Part shown: positions 1 to 9,760 of the stretch, piece by piece
How positions within the stretch are numbered: position 1 is the stretch's first letter
How the letters are laid out: each line of letters opens with the position of its first letter
Translations under genes and position numbers: made by a program
Source: Bactericera cockerelli
Taxonomy: Eukaryota > Arthropoda > Insecta > Hemiptera > Triozidae
Assembly (NCBI GenBank): GCA_024516035.1
Contig: CM044957.1
Location: forward strand, 19,987,031-20,051,030
Direction of reading: 5' to 3'
Length of the DNA: 64,000 bases
The notes under the pieces: generated by a model
Seen by the model: only the letters and a program-made list of their open reading frames with translations
Database searches by the model: none
What the model was told of the DNA's origin: nothing

Positions 1-283
1 TCGGGTCTCAAAGGATCCGTATGAAAAAAAACAGAAAAAAAAAAAAAAAAAAAAAAAATTATGAATCTTTTCATGTCTTTCACGATTGTTGGGGGGTCTC
101 GAAAATAGGGTTCCCGTTGGCCTAGGAAGTCAAACAAAAAGTCAAATCAATTTACTTTTCAACGTAGAGTCCATTTCTGCAATAAAAATCGCAATTTTTG
201 AAATTCATGTTGCACTTTTCGCTGGCTGAAAGTACATGAAATGCATGGGAACTATGTTTTCCGTAACCTTACACTCTGCCGGG
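1..283. other. No gene recognised; poly-A tract
   Basis: AT-rich sequence with an A-rich run at about 24-58. No open frame here resembles a protein I know. The stretch ends at a 53-base block that recurs upstream of the odorant receptor gene near 22.1 kb. Confidence 0.5.
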
Positions 284-336
284 CTGTCTCTTTCTTTGTA
301 TAGGCGTTCTTCACACCTCGGCCGAGGTGTTTGATT
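284..336. repeat. 53-bp block identical to one upstream of OR2
   Basis: These 53 bases are identical, in the same orientation, to 22101-22153. The centre is the palindrome CACCTCGGCCGAGGTG. Flanking bases differ at both sites. The second copy lies 45-97 bases upstream of the OR2 start codon, so the block may be a mobile-element remnant reused as promoter sequence, or a relic of a lost paralogue. No receptor exon is visible beside this copy. Confidence 0.85.
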
Positions 337-529
337 TCATGAAATTCAAGATTTTCGGCGTGGCCAGTAAACGACTTTAACTGTACGTAGGAACCTCGCG
401 CTTTTGTGAAACACAATCTATTTTCGCGTCTCATTACGAATTTGAAATAAAAATTGATAAAAGTTAGCGTTAAGTGGGCGAAAACAATAAAACAAAATAC
501 ATATAAACTCTGTTTCGTGTTAATATAGG

Positions 530-585
530 CCGGGTGGCTGGCGCTACTTGACGAGCGCTCGCCTCCCGGCGAGCTTGATCATTAG
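530..585 (+). repeat. Possible tRNA-like SINE head, interrupted
   Basis: GC-rich stretch (GGCCGGGTGGCTGG, then GCGCTACTTGACGAGC and GCTCGCCTCCCGGC) inside AT-rich DNA. It resembles the 5' half of a tRNA-derived SINE head but has no matching B box, and the 5S-SINE at 600 begins just after it. It may be a SINE broken by that insertion. Confidence 0.3.
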
Positions 586-599
586 TTCGATTAATTTCT

Positions 600-861
600 T
601 TTTTTTTTTTTAAGTGGGGTTTAACGTCGCTTTCAACTGCCATGGTCATATCACGACGGGGGTTTTACCCTCCATTCGCAGGAAACTCACAAACCTGCTA
701 CTCACATTGACCTCACCCAGCCTGAGTGGGGCCGGGAAAAGCCAGCGTCACGAGAATTAGAATTTGAATGGTCACCCATCCAAGTCTTAACCTCGCTGGA
801 TGTCGCTTAACTCCGGTGTTCTGAAGGGAACCGGTGTATTCAACATGCCATCGACGCTGGC
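600..861 (-). mobile_element. 5S rRNA-headed SINE, young subfamily, full length
   Basis: On the minus strand the element starts with a 5S rRNA-like head containing GTTGAATACACCGGTT, a slightly altered form of CACCGAAGTTAAGC, and ACTTGGATGGGTGACC. Next come a unique middle, a shared body with AGGCTGGGTGAGG, and an A-rich 3' tail (the T run at 600-612 on the plus strand). It is flanked by a perfect 14-base target-site duplication, ttcgattaatttct, at 586-599 and 862-875. The duplication and A-tail show insertion by reverse transcription, presumably with LINE enzymes. The 5S match is from memory of the conserved eukaryotic sequence. Confidence 0.9.
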
Positions 862-875
862 TTCGATTAATTTCT

Positions 876-1002
876 CTCACCTAAGAACTCACTGTACATA
901 TCCATTTCTTTATTAATAATTATATTTAAATAAATTAAGAAGTGTTACTCATTATTTTACTAAACATTTAAATATATGTTTTTATTAATTAAACATATAA
1001 AA
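876..1002. other. AT-rich spacer
   Basis: AT-rich sequence between a SINE and a terminal-inverted-repeat element. Nothing recognised. Confidence 0.5.
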
Positions 1003-1281
1003 CACCACCACTGGTGACTCAACGGTAACATTTATCATTTTCTTAGAATAAAAAAATAATAGGGGTTTACTCAAATCATATTTTTGATATCTTAAGCTTC
1101 TTGTAACCCGCCATAATTTACCGGTATTTTTAAGGGTACCGCTTGGAGTAACTTTTTTATATATTATTCATCCTATATAGGAGGAGTTGTGACTTATCAA
1201 ATCCAATGATTTTGAGGTGCTGATTACGAATTTGACATTGGTTTTTAGCTAACTGTTACCGTTGAGTCACCAGTGGCGGTG
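1003..1281. mobile_element. Short element with 27-bp terminal inverted repeats
   Basis: The left end (1003-1029) and right end (1255-1281) are reverse complements over 27 bases with one mismatch; the core is CCACTGGTGACTC. The 279-bp element has no coding capacity, so it looks like a miniature DNA transposon. Its interior (TTTACCGGTATTTT, TTATTCATCCTA) recurs around 3960-4195, and a related upstream piece lies at 47880-48030. A target-site duplication is not clear; the flanks share only ATAA-like bases. Confidence 0.75.
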
Positions 1282-1380
1282 ATAAGCTGGAAGCTGCAGC
1301 ACAATGATAAAACTGCTGGTAATTCAGAGGTCGCGGGTTCGAAACTCAAACGGGACATGACAATATGTTTGTTTTAATAC
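1282..1380 (+). repeat. tRNA-like fragment with B box
   Basis: The sequence GGTCGCGGGTTCGAAACTC is a good RNA polymerase III B box, at about 1329-1347. An A box is not clear and no cloverleaf can be drawn, so this is probably a decayed SINE head. Confidence 0.35.
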
Positions 1381-1592
1381 AGTTTAACGTAATTTTTCAA
1401 CTGCATGGTTATATACGACGGGGATTTTACCCTCCATTCGCTGGAAACTTATAAACCTGCTACCCTCATTAAGCTCACCCAGCCTGGATTGGGCCGGAAT
1501 GCTAGTATCACGAAGTCTTCACCTCGCTGGATGTTGCTTAACTTCGGTGCTCCTACGAGAACTGGTGCATTCAACTGACGCTGGTAAAACCA
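1381..1592 (-). mobile_element. 5S rRNA-headed SINE, older subfamily, diverged
   Basis: Read on the minus strand it has the 5S-like head (GTTGAATGCACC, GCACCGAAGTTAAGCAAC). The TTGGATGGGTGACC part of 5S is missing and replaced by GTGAAGACTTCGTGAT. The shared body and a GTTAAAC end follow. The same replacement occurs in the copy at 8475, which defines a second subfamily. No clear target-site duplication. Confidence 0.8.
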
Positions 1593-1624
1593 GCCTTCAA
1601 TGTCAAGATTATTAAAAAGCATTT

Positions 1625-1805
1625 ACACTGAGGCAACTTCCAAAGCAACCTGCGGCGTGCGACCTTGCTCCGTGATTGATTTTATGATTACTGATTACTA
1701 TTGTTTTCTCAAAGTCGCAAGCCTTTCTCCATCACTGATTAGATCAGTTGCATGCTGGCTTGAGTGGCCGCACGCTACAGGTTGCTTTGAAAGTTTCCCC
1801 AGCGT
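1625..1805. mobile_element. Miniature inverted-repeat element
   Basis: The two ends are imperfect inverted repeats of about 40 bases built round AAAGCAACCTG. The left end begins ACACTGAGG and the right end, reverse-complemented, begins ACGCTGGGG. At 181 bp and non-coding, it looks like a MITE. The superfamily is uncertain because the flanks show no unambiguous duplication. Confidence 0.65.
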
Positions 1806-1859
1806 ATTTTTTTTTTTTTTTCGTTGCTATAAAGAGTGAGAAGAGTAGCTCCTGACTGC

Positions 1860-2160
1860 ATACGTTTGAGGTCTATGTTGTAGCCTGACCACTCCATAGT
1901 AGGTATGCCTCCCGACTGATGGACGAGAAGAGACACAATACTTCCCTTTAGACTGTGAGAGTAAAGGGACTCTTCAGTCTCATTCTTGCAGAGTAAATCG
2001 AGTATTGTATTTAATTTATGTGCTGGGTCAACACGAGTGGATCGGATGGTCTCTTATGCAAAAAAGTAGTTATTATGAATACAATTTTTTTTGTAGATTC
2101 TGGGGATCAAACCCGGGACCTACCACATGTTAAGCGGAGTGCTCTTATCTTTGAGATAAA
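1860..2160 (-). mobile_element. tRNA-derived SINE (second copy at 47049)
   Basis: On the minus strand the head contains a B box, GGGTTTGATCCCC (about 2103-2115), preceded by AGCACTCCGCTTAACATG. The remainder includes TGTTGACCCAGC and GGCATACCTACTATGG. The copy at 47049-47250 shares the GTCTATGTTGTAG, TATGCCTCCC and GCTGGGTCAACACGA segments in the same order. Pieces of the same 3' part (agtaaagggactct) recur near 7345. Boundaries are approximate. Confidence 0.6.
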
Positions 2161-2164
2161 GTTA

Positions 2165-3094
2165 TCATCACATAATAATAGGTTTGGTTTTGTCGAGGGG
2201 TTGGTCACGAGACCTCTAACAATCAACTGTTTCGTACATATGTCGATCTTCCATACAAATTGAAAGACTCAGCAATATAATTGCTTCCTAAATAGTCACC
2301 TTGGCCAAAATAGCATGCTCGGCTTGCACTCCAGGTGACTCGGGTTAGAAACATTTTCGGCCCTGTACCTACTCTGCCCACCCTAGAGACTAAAGTCTCG
2401 TGCGGACAAGTCCACCACAATCAGTGGCATTACGAGATTGATTGCTTGGAATAAATATGACGGTTGGTTGGAGATATTAGCAATAGTTCTCGTAATGTCG
2501 ATGTTACCCACTACATCTTGTGACATAAAAATAATAACATAAACAACAGCTCTCTCTATCTAAATCTTCCAAAGATAATTGTTGCTTTCTTAAAAATATG
2601 TTTTCTCCTGTTTTGATGGTGCAGGTCATGAGCCACAGCCACTCAGAAGGTTATTTAACCAAAGATGTGAATCTGTGTGTGTCATTTATAAAATACAAAA
2701 AGACTTATAGTAAAATTTTGAATTGTATTACTTTTAGTTGGTATGTATTATTTTGGCTACTAGACAAAAAAGATTTGGTAAATCTCGTTTTACAAGCAGG
2801 GGTAATACGGGCTTGATTCCCACCTCAAGTTGCCTCCTCCCAACCTAAACAATAGCTATCTACACATTAATGACATTGTTCTATGAATATTTTTATTTAT
2901 ACGTGTAGAGTAAAGAAGGCTAATGAAATGTAAAGCTTTACTGCCCACTATTCATTACCTAAAAAGTATAATTATGTAAAGAAAGTATTGTTTTTAACTC
3001 GTTATACGTGTAAAGTGTTTATCGCATTGCGTAACAGAAAGGTTGAATGCATTTTGGCGTGAAAGAAATGTAATGCTTATTGCTTATATTTTTT
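2165..3094. other. No gene recognised
   Basis: AT-rich intergenic sequence. A tRNA-like B box (GGGCTTGATTCCCACC, about 2809-2824) hints at a decayed SINE, and 2285-2370 may hold another. No exon with convincing splice sites or protein similarity was seen. Confidence 0.45.
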
Positions 3095-3330
3095 ACTTCA
3101 GAGAAATTTCTAATATTAGAAATCGGAAGTATTGTGTTCGTTTTTGTAAAAAAAAATATTTTTTTGCTCCGATTTCAATTTTTTTCATATTTCTGGACGT
3201 TTCATAACCTACTGAGTAAATTTGGTTTTGTGTCCGTCTGTCGGTCTGTCTGTTAAAACGATTCCTTGTAACGCGCAAATCTCGGCCTTGTGCTTCACCA
3301 CAGATAAAAAAATCATACAATCAAAACAAA
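3095..3330 (-). repeat. CACAATACTT-family repeat, one end
   Basis: This matches, in reverse orientation, the right-hand parts of the copies ending near 35870 and 37556. Shared landmarks are the (A)CGGAAGTATTGTGTTCG end, TTGCTCCGATTTCAATTT, repeated GTCTGTC units and GTAACGCGCAAATCTC. It is non-coding. The family looks like a non-autonomous mobile element, but its class is not determined. Confidence 0.6.
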
Positions 3331-3597
3331 AAAAAAATCATACATACATACTGTTTTCAACAACAACAACAACAACAACCATAACACACTTCAATGACAG
3401 TTCAAGAACTGGTGTATTCCACTGATACTAGCTTTACATTTTCTTTGTAAAGGGTTGAAAAATTTAAAAGTTTCTTTTGTATCCATGGTAACTATACCTC
3501 TATTGAACCTTACCACCACCAGCCTTGAATGCTCCAATACTCAAGTAATTTTCACTAACTGAGTAATTTTCTGATTTTTTCTAATTGAGTAATTTTT
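3331..3597. other. Simple-sequence-rich spacer
   Basis: Contains a (CAA)n-like tract at about 3357-3378 and otherwise unremarkable AT-rich sequence. Confidence 0.45.
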
Positions 3598-4240
3598 ACT
3601 TTCCTTATCCTATAATAAGGAAAGTATTGTATTCGTCGAAAATTTGACCTACCCAGTTTTTCACATTTCTGGACGAATCATAGCCTCAGGATACCAAAAA
3701 AGTTGTTTTCAGCCATTGGTCCGTGCGTCTGTCTGTGTGTGTGTGTGTCTGTGTGTGTGTCTGTGTGTGAACAGGATATCTCAAGAACGGTAAGAGCTAG
3801 AGACTTGAAATTTGGTATGAAAATTAATTTTATACACCAGACAAACCACGAAACTTTTGGTTGCAATCAGCCGCAGAATGCGGCCGCAGGGCCGCAAATA
3901 TTGGCCGCAAGCGCCGTTTCTATGAATTGGTTTAAGATACAAAAAAAGTTAAAGAACAACATTTTCTTAGATTAAAAAAATAATAGGAGTCTATTCTGAT
4001 CATTTTTTTGATATCTTGAACTTTTTTGAACTCGGCCCCAATTTACCGGTATTTTGGGGGGGACCCGCTTGGACTAACTTTTTTATTATTCATCCTAGAT
4101 GGGAGTTGTGACATATCAAATTCTATGATTTTAAGGTGCTGATTACGAATTTGATGTTTATTTTTAGCTAAATGTTACCTTTGAGTCACCAGTGGCTTTT
4201 GGTCCCGTTTCCATTCCTAATATGATAAGGAAAGTCGTGT
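3598..4240 (+). repeat. Composite repeat with TG microsatellite
   Basis: The left part (3598-3830) recurs at 38505-38690: TCCTATAATAAGGAA, ACCTACCCAGTTTTTCACAT, then GTCCGTGCGTCTGTCTG and a GAACGGTAAGAGCTA block. This copy has an expanded TG-rich tract at 3732-3768. The right part (about 3960-4195) matches the inverted-repeat element at 1003-1281. It appears to be an old element with nested or recombined parts. Confidence 0.6.
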
Positions 4241-4641
4241 GATGTTTACACCAGATTTTTTTTTTTTGATACTCAAGGACCTGAGTACTTGATTAAAATC
4301 ATGAGCCCTAAAACCAATAATTAAAGGTATATTAGTGACCACATAATAACACAGCTCATGGGCGTAGCCAGGATTATGGCTAGGGGGGGGGGCTAACACA
4401 ATACTTCCAATTTCTAATATGAGAAAGCTAAATCATAATTTATTTAAAAATAATTACAAATGGCCTATGTAAACACTAATATGCGTATACATACAAAGAT
4501 TTGTCTAAATCAGATGTGATGACTTTTTTTATTATGCTTTATTAGGACAGAGTACAATGGTAACAGTATAAAATTAAGAAAAAACAAACAAATGACAAAA
4601 TAAATAAGTAAAAAAAGAAAATAACAATAATGTCATACATA
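4241..4641. other. No gene; end of GGCGTAGC-type repeat
   Basis: At 4360-4392, GGGCGTAGCCAGGATTATGG followed by a G run resembles the end of a common invertebrate repeat also seen at 8816-8964 and 38000-38075. The remainder is AT-rich with nothing recognised. Confidence 0.45.
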
Positions 4642-4651
4642 AAGTCCTACC

Positions 4652-4920
4652 TTAGCCAGCGTCGATGGCATGTTGAATACACCGGTTCCCTTCAGAACAC
4701 CGAAGTTAAGCGACATCCAGCGAGGTTAAGACTTGGATGGGTGACCATTCAAATTCTAATTCTCGTGACGCTGGCTTTTCCCGGCCCCACTCAGGCTGGG
4801 TGAGGTCAATGTGAGTAGCAGGTTTGTGAGTTTCCTGCGAATGGAGGGTAAAACCCCCGTCGTGATATGACCATGGCAGTTGAAAGCGACGTTAAACCAA
4901 AAAAAAAAAAAAAAAAAAAA
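4652..4920 (+). mobile_element. 5S rRNA-headed SINE, young subfamily, reference copy
   Basis: This is the best plus-strand copy. The head starts at GCCAGCGTCGATGGCATG and keeps the 5S segments GTTGAATACACCGGTT, CACCGAAGTTAAGC and ACTTGGATGGGTGACC, so it retains counterparts of the internal A and C promoter boxes that TFIIIA binds in true 5S genes. After about 95 bases it leaves the 5S sequence. The body then runs through CAGGCTGGGTGAGG, GAATGGAGGGTAAAACCCCC and GAAAGCGACGTTAAACC to a poly-A tail. A 10-base target-site duplication, aagtcctacc, lies at 4642-4651 and 4921-4930. It has no coding capacity. Confidence 0.92.
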
Positions 4921-4930
4921 AAGTCCTACC

Positions 4931-5734
4931 ACAAGATCAATAAGATTTGTGCAATAAAATAAACAATTTACCTAATCTTATGAAGTTAATAAAATTAAAA
5001 GACACTAAAATATGATAATGCTTTTTATCAATAAGAAATTTACCATCATAATACAGACTTGATTTTGATGTGAAATAGAGACTAAAAATAAATCTTTGAT
5101 TTTGACTTAATAAAGAAAACAATTTATCCAGACTGGTTTATGTCCTAGTCAAACTAAATGTTTGATTAATTTCAACCTCTTTCTGAACTTACTCTAAGCT
5201 TAATGTTTGAAAAAGAAAACATTTTTTACATTTACTTTTTTAATGTAAAAAATCCTTTATTTCTGTCTTTATTTATTCATACTTAATTTTTTTAACAAAA
5301 CAAATAACTCAACAATTTATAACAAAATAATTAAGAAGACCAACAAAAAGAAAAAACAAAAATAAAGGTTGATAATGTGAGTGCTGTACTTTAATGCCAA
5401 CTTTTTATAATAATAATATTTTTATTTTTATTGTTTAATTACATTACCATGTACACAATTTCTTATTCTAGTCTTGAAACTAACTAAGATATTTATATTT
5501 ACTTATTTTAAAAACAAATAATAAAAAGAGGAGAAAAATGCTAAGAATTGAGATATAGCAGAAGGATGACAAGGTAGAAAGACAGAGGAAAATGTTGACT
5601 AATTGATGAGAATGATTCATTCATTTATATAAATAAAAAAACAGTGGTGAGGTATAGTGATAAGACTGTATGGTAGCCAGGTCACACTGAAATCTCAGAA
5701 AAAGAATACAACATAAGATCAAAAAGTTTTTCTT
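4931..5734. other. No gene recognised
   Basis: Strongly AT-rich sequence with short homopolymer runs. No protein similarity, splice pattern or repeat boundary was recognised. Confidence 0.5.
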
Positions 5735-5935
5735 TTAAAGAATTTCAGGGTGGAGGGATTTTAGATCAATAGGGAGGCTGTTGTAAAATTTGATACCCTC
5801 TGTAAGGAATGATCCAAACATGATTGAGTTAGAGCTGAGAATGATATTTTTTGGTGCAAGTACTTGCGAGTTAAGATTTAAAAGCAACCTTAAAAGTTGA
5901 CAGTTCCATAACCAGAACGTGATTATCCCGGCTGT
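5735..5935 (-). pseudogene. LINE reverse transcriptase C-terminal remnant
   Basis: The minus-strand reading contains a segment with the order G-x-x-FYNSLP-x-DLK-x-L-x-P. This is the signature after the thumb region near the C terminus of many non-LTR retrotransposon reverse transcriptases (the related form is LWNSLP-x-x-IR). Only about 65 codons are open and no catalytic domain is present. It is probably a 5'-truncated, decayed LINE. Confidence 0.5.
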
Positions 5936-5941
5936 GAACAC

Positions 5942-7672
5942 AGTGATTTCTATTCACACTGGTCAGTGCTCCAACCAAGTAGTGGCAGTGCACTTGCATG
6001 AAAACACTGGTAATTGCAGAGAAACACTGGTAAAATCACCGGCCGTGAAATCACCGGCCAGATCACAGTACAAGCACTATTTGCACTGTCATGGTCACCT
6101 GCCGGGCGAGTGGGAATAGGGCCCTTCAAATTCCTACAAGAATCTGATTTTCCTCGCCGGAGGGATCACGTCATAGACGTGACACTGTCATGTCACAGGT
6201 GTGCGTGAATCAACCTTAATGGGGTACTGTGGGTATATTTTTTCTCTATTTCTAAAACATAGCCCCAAAGACATAGAGGTAAAAGGGTTTTAGAGTTTCT
6301 TGACATATTAAACTGTTAGCGTAATGGGACTTCCTGTCTCGAGCCGACAGTCTAAATAAAGCACTACTATACTATACTATACTATTGAGTAGTTTCCCAA
6401 TAACTTGGACCTTGGTGAGACTTTGTTCAGCCCCTGCTTTAAGTACAGTTAACTCTTGATATTTCCAAGTTGGAAGGACATAAAAAAACTTTTTATTTAT
6501 AAAGAGTTGGAATTATTTAGAGTGGACTGTACTAGTGACCACAAAATAATGAAGCTTTCAAAACCACAAGTAAGAGAGTCTCTTCAAAAATACCATCCCT
6601 TAGCTAGCTGTAAACAGTTACAAAATACAAACAATAATGAGAAATAAACTGGTGTGACACCACAACAACTGCAGTTAACAATTTTTCTTCTTTGAGTTTT
6701 TGTAGTTCTTTAATATATAGCTTTAATGAGCATAAATAGCAGAACTTAGATGAGAGAACATCTGAGTATTGGCCTTAATCTGATGATTTTCCAGCTTTTT
6801 TTAGTTTATGGGTTCTGATCACTTTTTTGGTAGTAGCTACAATCTGAAAAAAAAACACATTTAACTACATCATAGAGACATGCTGACAATCCATCTCATG
6901 TTTTTATTGGGAAGAAAGCTCAGTGGTATTTCATTGTTTTGTCTCCAAATACAATAACAGAGTGTCTTGCTATTGGTAATAGAAAAATGTCTTAAGAAAT
7001 CTTTTGAAACATTAGTTTTCCGGCTTATTTAAATACGGGTCAATAATGACCTGAATACCAGTCTGACATAACAGGGCTAAATAATGGTTTGGGTTTTGAA
7101 AACTGAATTCTATATTCATGTACCCACCAACCTCTTAATAGAAGCTTCTTGGACCTTAGCAATACATGCATGACCAGCTATATCACCAGTAGGATAAATG
7201 AGATTGCAAGCTGGAATATTCAAAATACATTTATGACACATTACTTTCTCCTTGTTGTTGGCATTGTTCAATTTCATGGTTGGTTGGTTGTAGCACATAT
7301 TTACCCACTGAATGCCCTTCCTAATCCCAACAATTCTACTTGGAGAGTAAAGGGACTCTTTAGTCTCATCCTAGTAGGATAAACAGAGAATTTTATTGTA
7401 TTAATCTCACCTAGACTAGGTTGGGTTGGATTTTTTCATTTGCAATCTAAAACTTTGTTTTTAGAATACTTACAGAATATGAAGATTACATTTTTATCAT
7501 TTTCCTAGTTTCTAACCAAACAACAAAAGCATGTACTGCATGTAGGAAAAAATAAACAAAAGCTATCACGAATTCTACCTTTCGCGGTCATCTTTACAAA
7601 TTTTGAGAAGCATGAAAAAATATTGTTTATTTACATTTGCTCGATTGGGATTTGCCCCAAAGGGCAAGGCCC
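5942..7672. other. No gene; probable LINE or SINE 3' debris
   Basis: The segment 6300-6385 ends in AATAAAGCAC followed by an (ACTAT)n tail, a typical LINE 3' end pattern. At 6005-6060 a CACCGGCC motif is repeated. At 7275-7400 there is a SINE-like tail (GGTTGGTTGGTTGTAGCAC, AGTAAAGGGACTCTT) also found near 1960 and 29860. No exon was recognised. Confidence 0.4.
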
Positions 7673-8373
7673 GGGGGATTGATTTTCAGCCAATTTTTTT
7701 GCCTACACGGCCCCAGTCAGGCTGGGCATGGACCAACTTTAAAATCTTAAAAGGAATGGTATGTCTTGTGGCATATTGTTTTAAAGGTCTTATTAAGAGA
7801 AGTTCATTACAACAAATTTTAGTGAGCTACGACTTACCGTTCTCGAGATACAGGGTCGGACGTCCTGCGTATTATCCATATATTTTGACCTATAACTCGT
7901 TAACCGTAAATTATGGAGAAAATTTTTCTTGTTAATAATAACTCCTTATGGCAAGAACTTTCGAACAAGTTAAAACTTGATTTGTTTTTTCGTTAAATTT
8001 TTTTCGACTGTTCGTCCGGCTGGCTGACGAAACCGACCAGAAACTAACATCAACAGAGTATGTCGAGTTATAACTTGTTCGAAAGGTCTTGTCATAAGGA
8101 GTTATTATTAACAAGAAAAATTTTCTCCATAATTTACGGTTAACGAGTTACAGGTTAAAATATATGGATATTACGCAGGACGTCCGACCCTGTATCTCGA
8201 GAACGGTAAGTCGTAGCACACTGAAATTTATTGTAATGAACTTTTCTCAATAAGACCTTTAAAGCAATATGCCACAAGACATACCATTCTATTTAAGATT
8301 TTAAAGTTGGTCCATGCCCAGCCTGACTGGGGCCGTGTAGGCAAAAAAAAATTGGCTGAAAATCAATCTCCCT
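7673..8373. mobile_element. Fold-back element with ~310-bp inverted arms
   Basis: The left arm (about 7673-7985) is the reverse complement of the right arm (about 8060-8373) with only scattered differences; the central spacer is about 75 bases. Arms include GCCTACACGGCCCCAGTC and GGGTCGGACGTCCTGCGTA. The 110-codon open frame through the left arm is an artefact of the repeat and resembles nothing. Total length is about 700 bp. A transposase and a clear target duplication are absent, so it is a non-autonomous inverted-repeat element. Confidence 0.85.
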
Positions 8374-8466
8374 AAATATAAAGGAATACGGGTTTTTGCG
8401 TTTTTCGATATTCTGAGTCGTTTTCGAGAAACCGAGGCCTGGGTGAGACTTTATGAAGACCCTGTA
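8374..8466 (+). repeat. Transposon end with 'GACTTTATG..ACCCTGTATA'
   Basis: This segment runs GGTTTTTGCGTTTTTCG to TTTTCGAGAAACCG to GACTTTATGAAGACCCTG. The same order occurs in reverse at 19559-19660 (AGGGTGTCCATAAAGTCCC, ATCTCGAAAACCGC, AAAAACGCAAAAATCC). It is one end of a dispersed DNA element; the other end is not identified. Confidence 0.5.
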
Positions 8467-8474
8467 TATTGCAT

Positions 8475-8727
8475 CAGCCAGCGTCGCGTCGATGGCGCGT
8501 TGAATGCACCGGATCTCGTAAGATCACCGATGTTAAGCAACGTCCAGCGAGGTGAAGACTTCGTGATGCTGGCATTCCGACGCAACCCAAGGCTGGGTGA
8601 GGTTAATGTGGATAGCAGGTTTGTGATTTTCCTGCGAATGGAGGGTAACTTCCCCCGTCGTGATATATTATGACCATGCACTCCATGCAGTGGAAAGCGA
8701 GGTTGAAAACAAAATTAAAAAAAAAAG
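8475..8727 (+). mobile_element. 5S rRNA-headed SINE, older subfamily, full length
   Basis: The 5S-like head includes a 5-base tandem duplication (GCGTCGCGTCGATGG), a changed GATCACCGATGTTAAGC and AACGTCCAGCGAGG. The 5S C-box segment is replaced by TGAAGACTTCGTGATGCTGG. The shared body and an A-rich tail follow. Target-site duplication tattgcat lies at 8467-8474 and 8728-8735. It is more diverged than the copies at 600, 4652, 49468 and 49938, so probably an older insertion. Confidence 0.85.
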
Positions 8728-8815
8728 TATTGCATTAAAATAGCTTAACTGGGTTCTTTGGTTATTATGTACCTAGATACTCATTGTTGGAAATTAATTG
8801 TATACGTATATTAGA

Positions 8816-8964
8816 CAGTGGCGTATAGGAGGGGGGGGGGGTTGGGGATAACCCCCCCCCCCCCAGATTTGCAAGAAACCCCTGCAAAATAAATACGATG
8901 GTATATACGTTTATACGTAGTCTCTTCCCCCCCCCCCCCCCATGTAGGTCCAGCTACGCCACTG
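8816..8964. repeat. Short element with CAGTGGCGTA ends and G/C runs
   Basis: Begins CAGTGGCGTA (8816-8825) and ends TACGCCACTG (8955-8964), a perfect 10-base terminal inverted repeat. Inside are long G and C homopolymer runs. Related pieces lie near 4360 and 38000. No coding capacity. Confidence 0.6.
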
Positions 8965-9760
8965 ATATTAGAAATGAAATTTCAAATTCAACTAGTAAGA
9001 GTCAAATTTCAATTAAAATCAATATTTTAAAGCACTTTTGAAAATTCCATTACACTCATATGGTTTTTGATTTTACAATGCAGGATTTTACACTGAGGAT
9101 TAATTAAATATCATTATTCATTACTAATCCGATTAGTTTCTACATCATAATACCTAAATAGATTGTATGCACAGTGTACAGGTTGTCCCTGAAGACAGAT
9201 CAAATCTTTTAACCACAAAAACACGTGCTAAAATAAAGGTCATTTTGTTACTACTGTGTAAAAAAGTACCAGGATTTTTTTGTATAATTCAGTTGGGTTT
9301 TTTTGTTGGGTTGGTAGAACTGTCTTTACAAATAATCCCTAAAACTTCATTATATCTCATAATTTTAACATGTATCACCAAGTTATACAGGTTTCAATGT
9401 TTGAAATAGTAATATCACAAAAGTGAAAAAAGTGCACCCTCATTGTTTTTACGCTGTGGTCTTCAATTGAAAATATTAGTGGAATGTTCAGGAAGGTAAA
9501 TCGCACCAGTTCCCAATGTTTTATTCTCCTGTAACTAATTTATTTTTTTAGGTTTTATGAAGAATTTTTTACTAACTTCTCATATTTGTAATAGTTTAAT
9601 TTAAAAAAGTTAGTTTTCATAGTGTTCCTTTTAATGAATAGCCAGAAGTTCTTCGATTGATCGTATCCTGCAGGTGGAAGTCCTAAATCCCACATAGTGC
9701 TGCGTGTACCAAAGTATGCATTAAATTTAAAAAAAAAAAAAAATTGTTTATTACTTCCGA
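8965..9760. other. No gene recognised
   Basis: AT-rich sequence with a poly-A run near 9729. An 80-codon open frame at 9167-9409 has no recognisable motif and low-complexity hydrophobic content; I do not call it a gene. Confidence 0.5.

Noticed and set aside
4652..4760. True 5S rRNA gene
   Set aside because: The sequence leaves 5S before its 3' end, has many changes, lacks a T-run terminator at the right place, and is followed by a body, poly-A and target duplication.
7603..7935. 110-codon protein
   Set aside because: Runs through the arm of a fold-back repeat; the mirrored arm gives no matching frame and the product resembles nothing.
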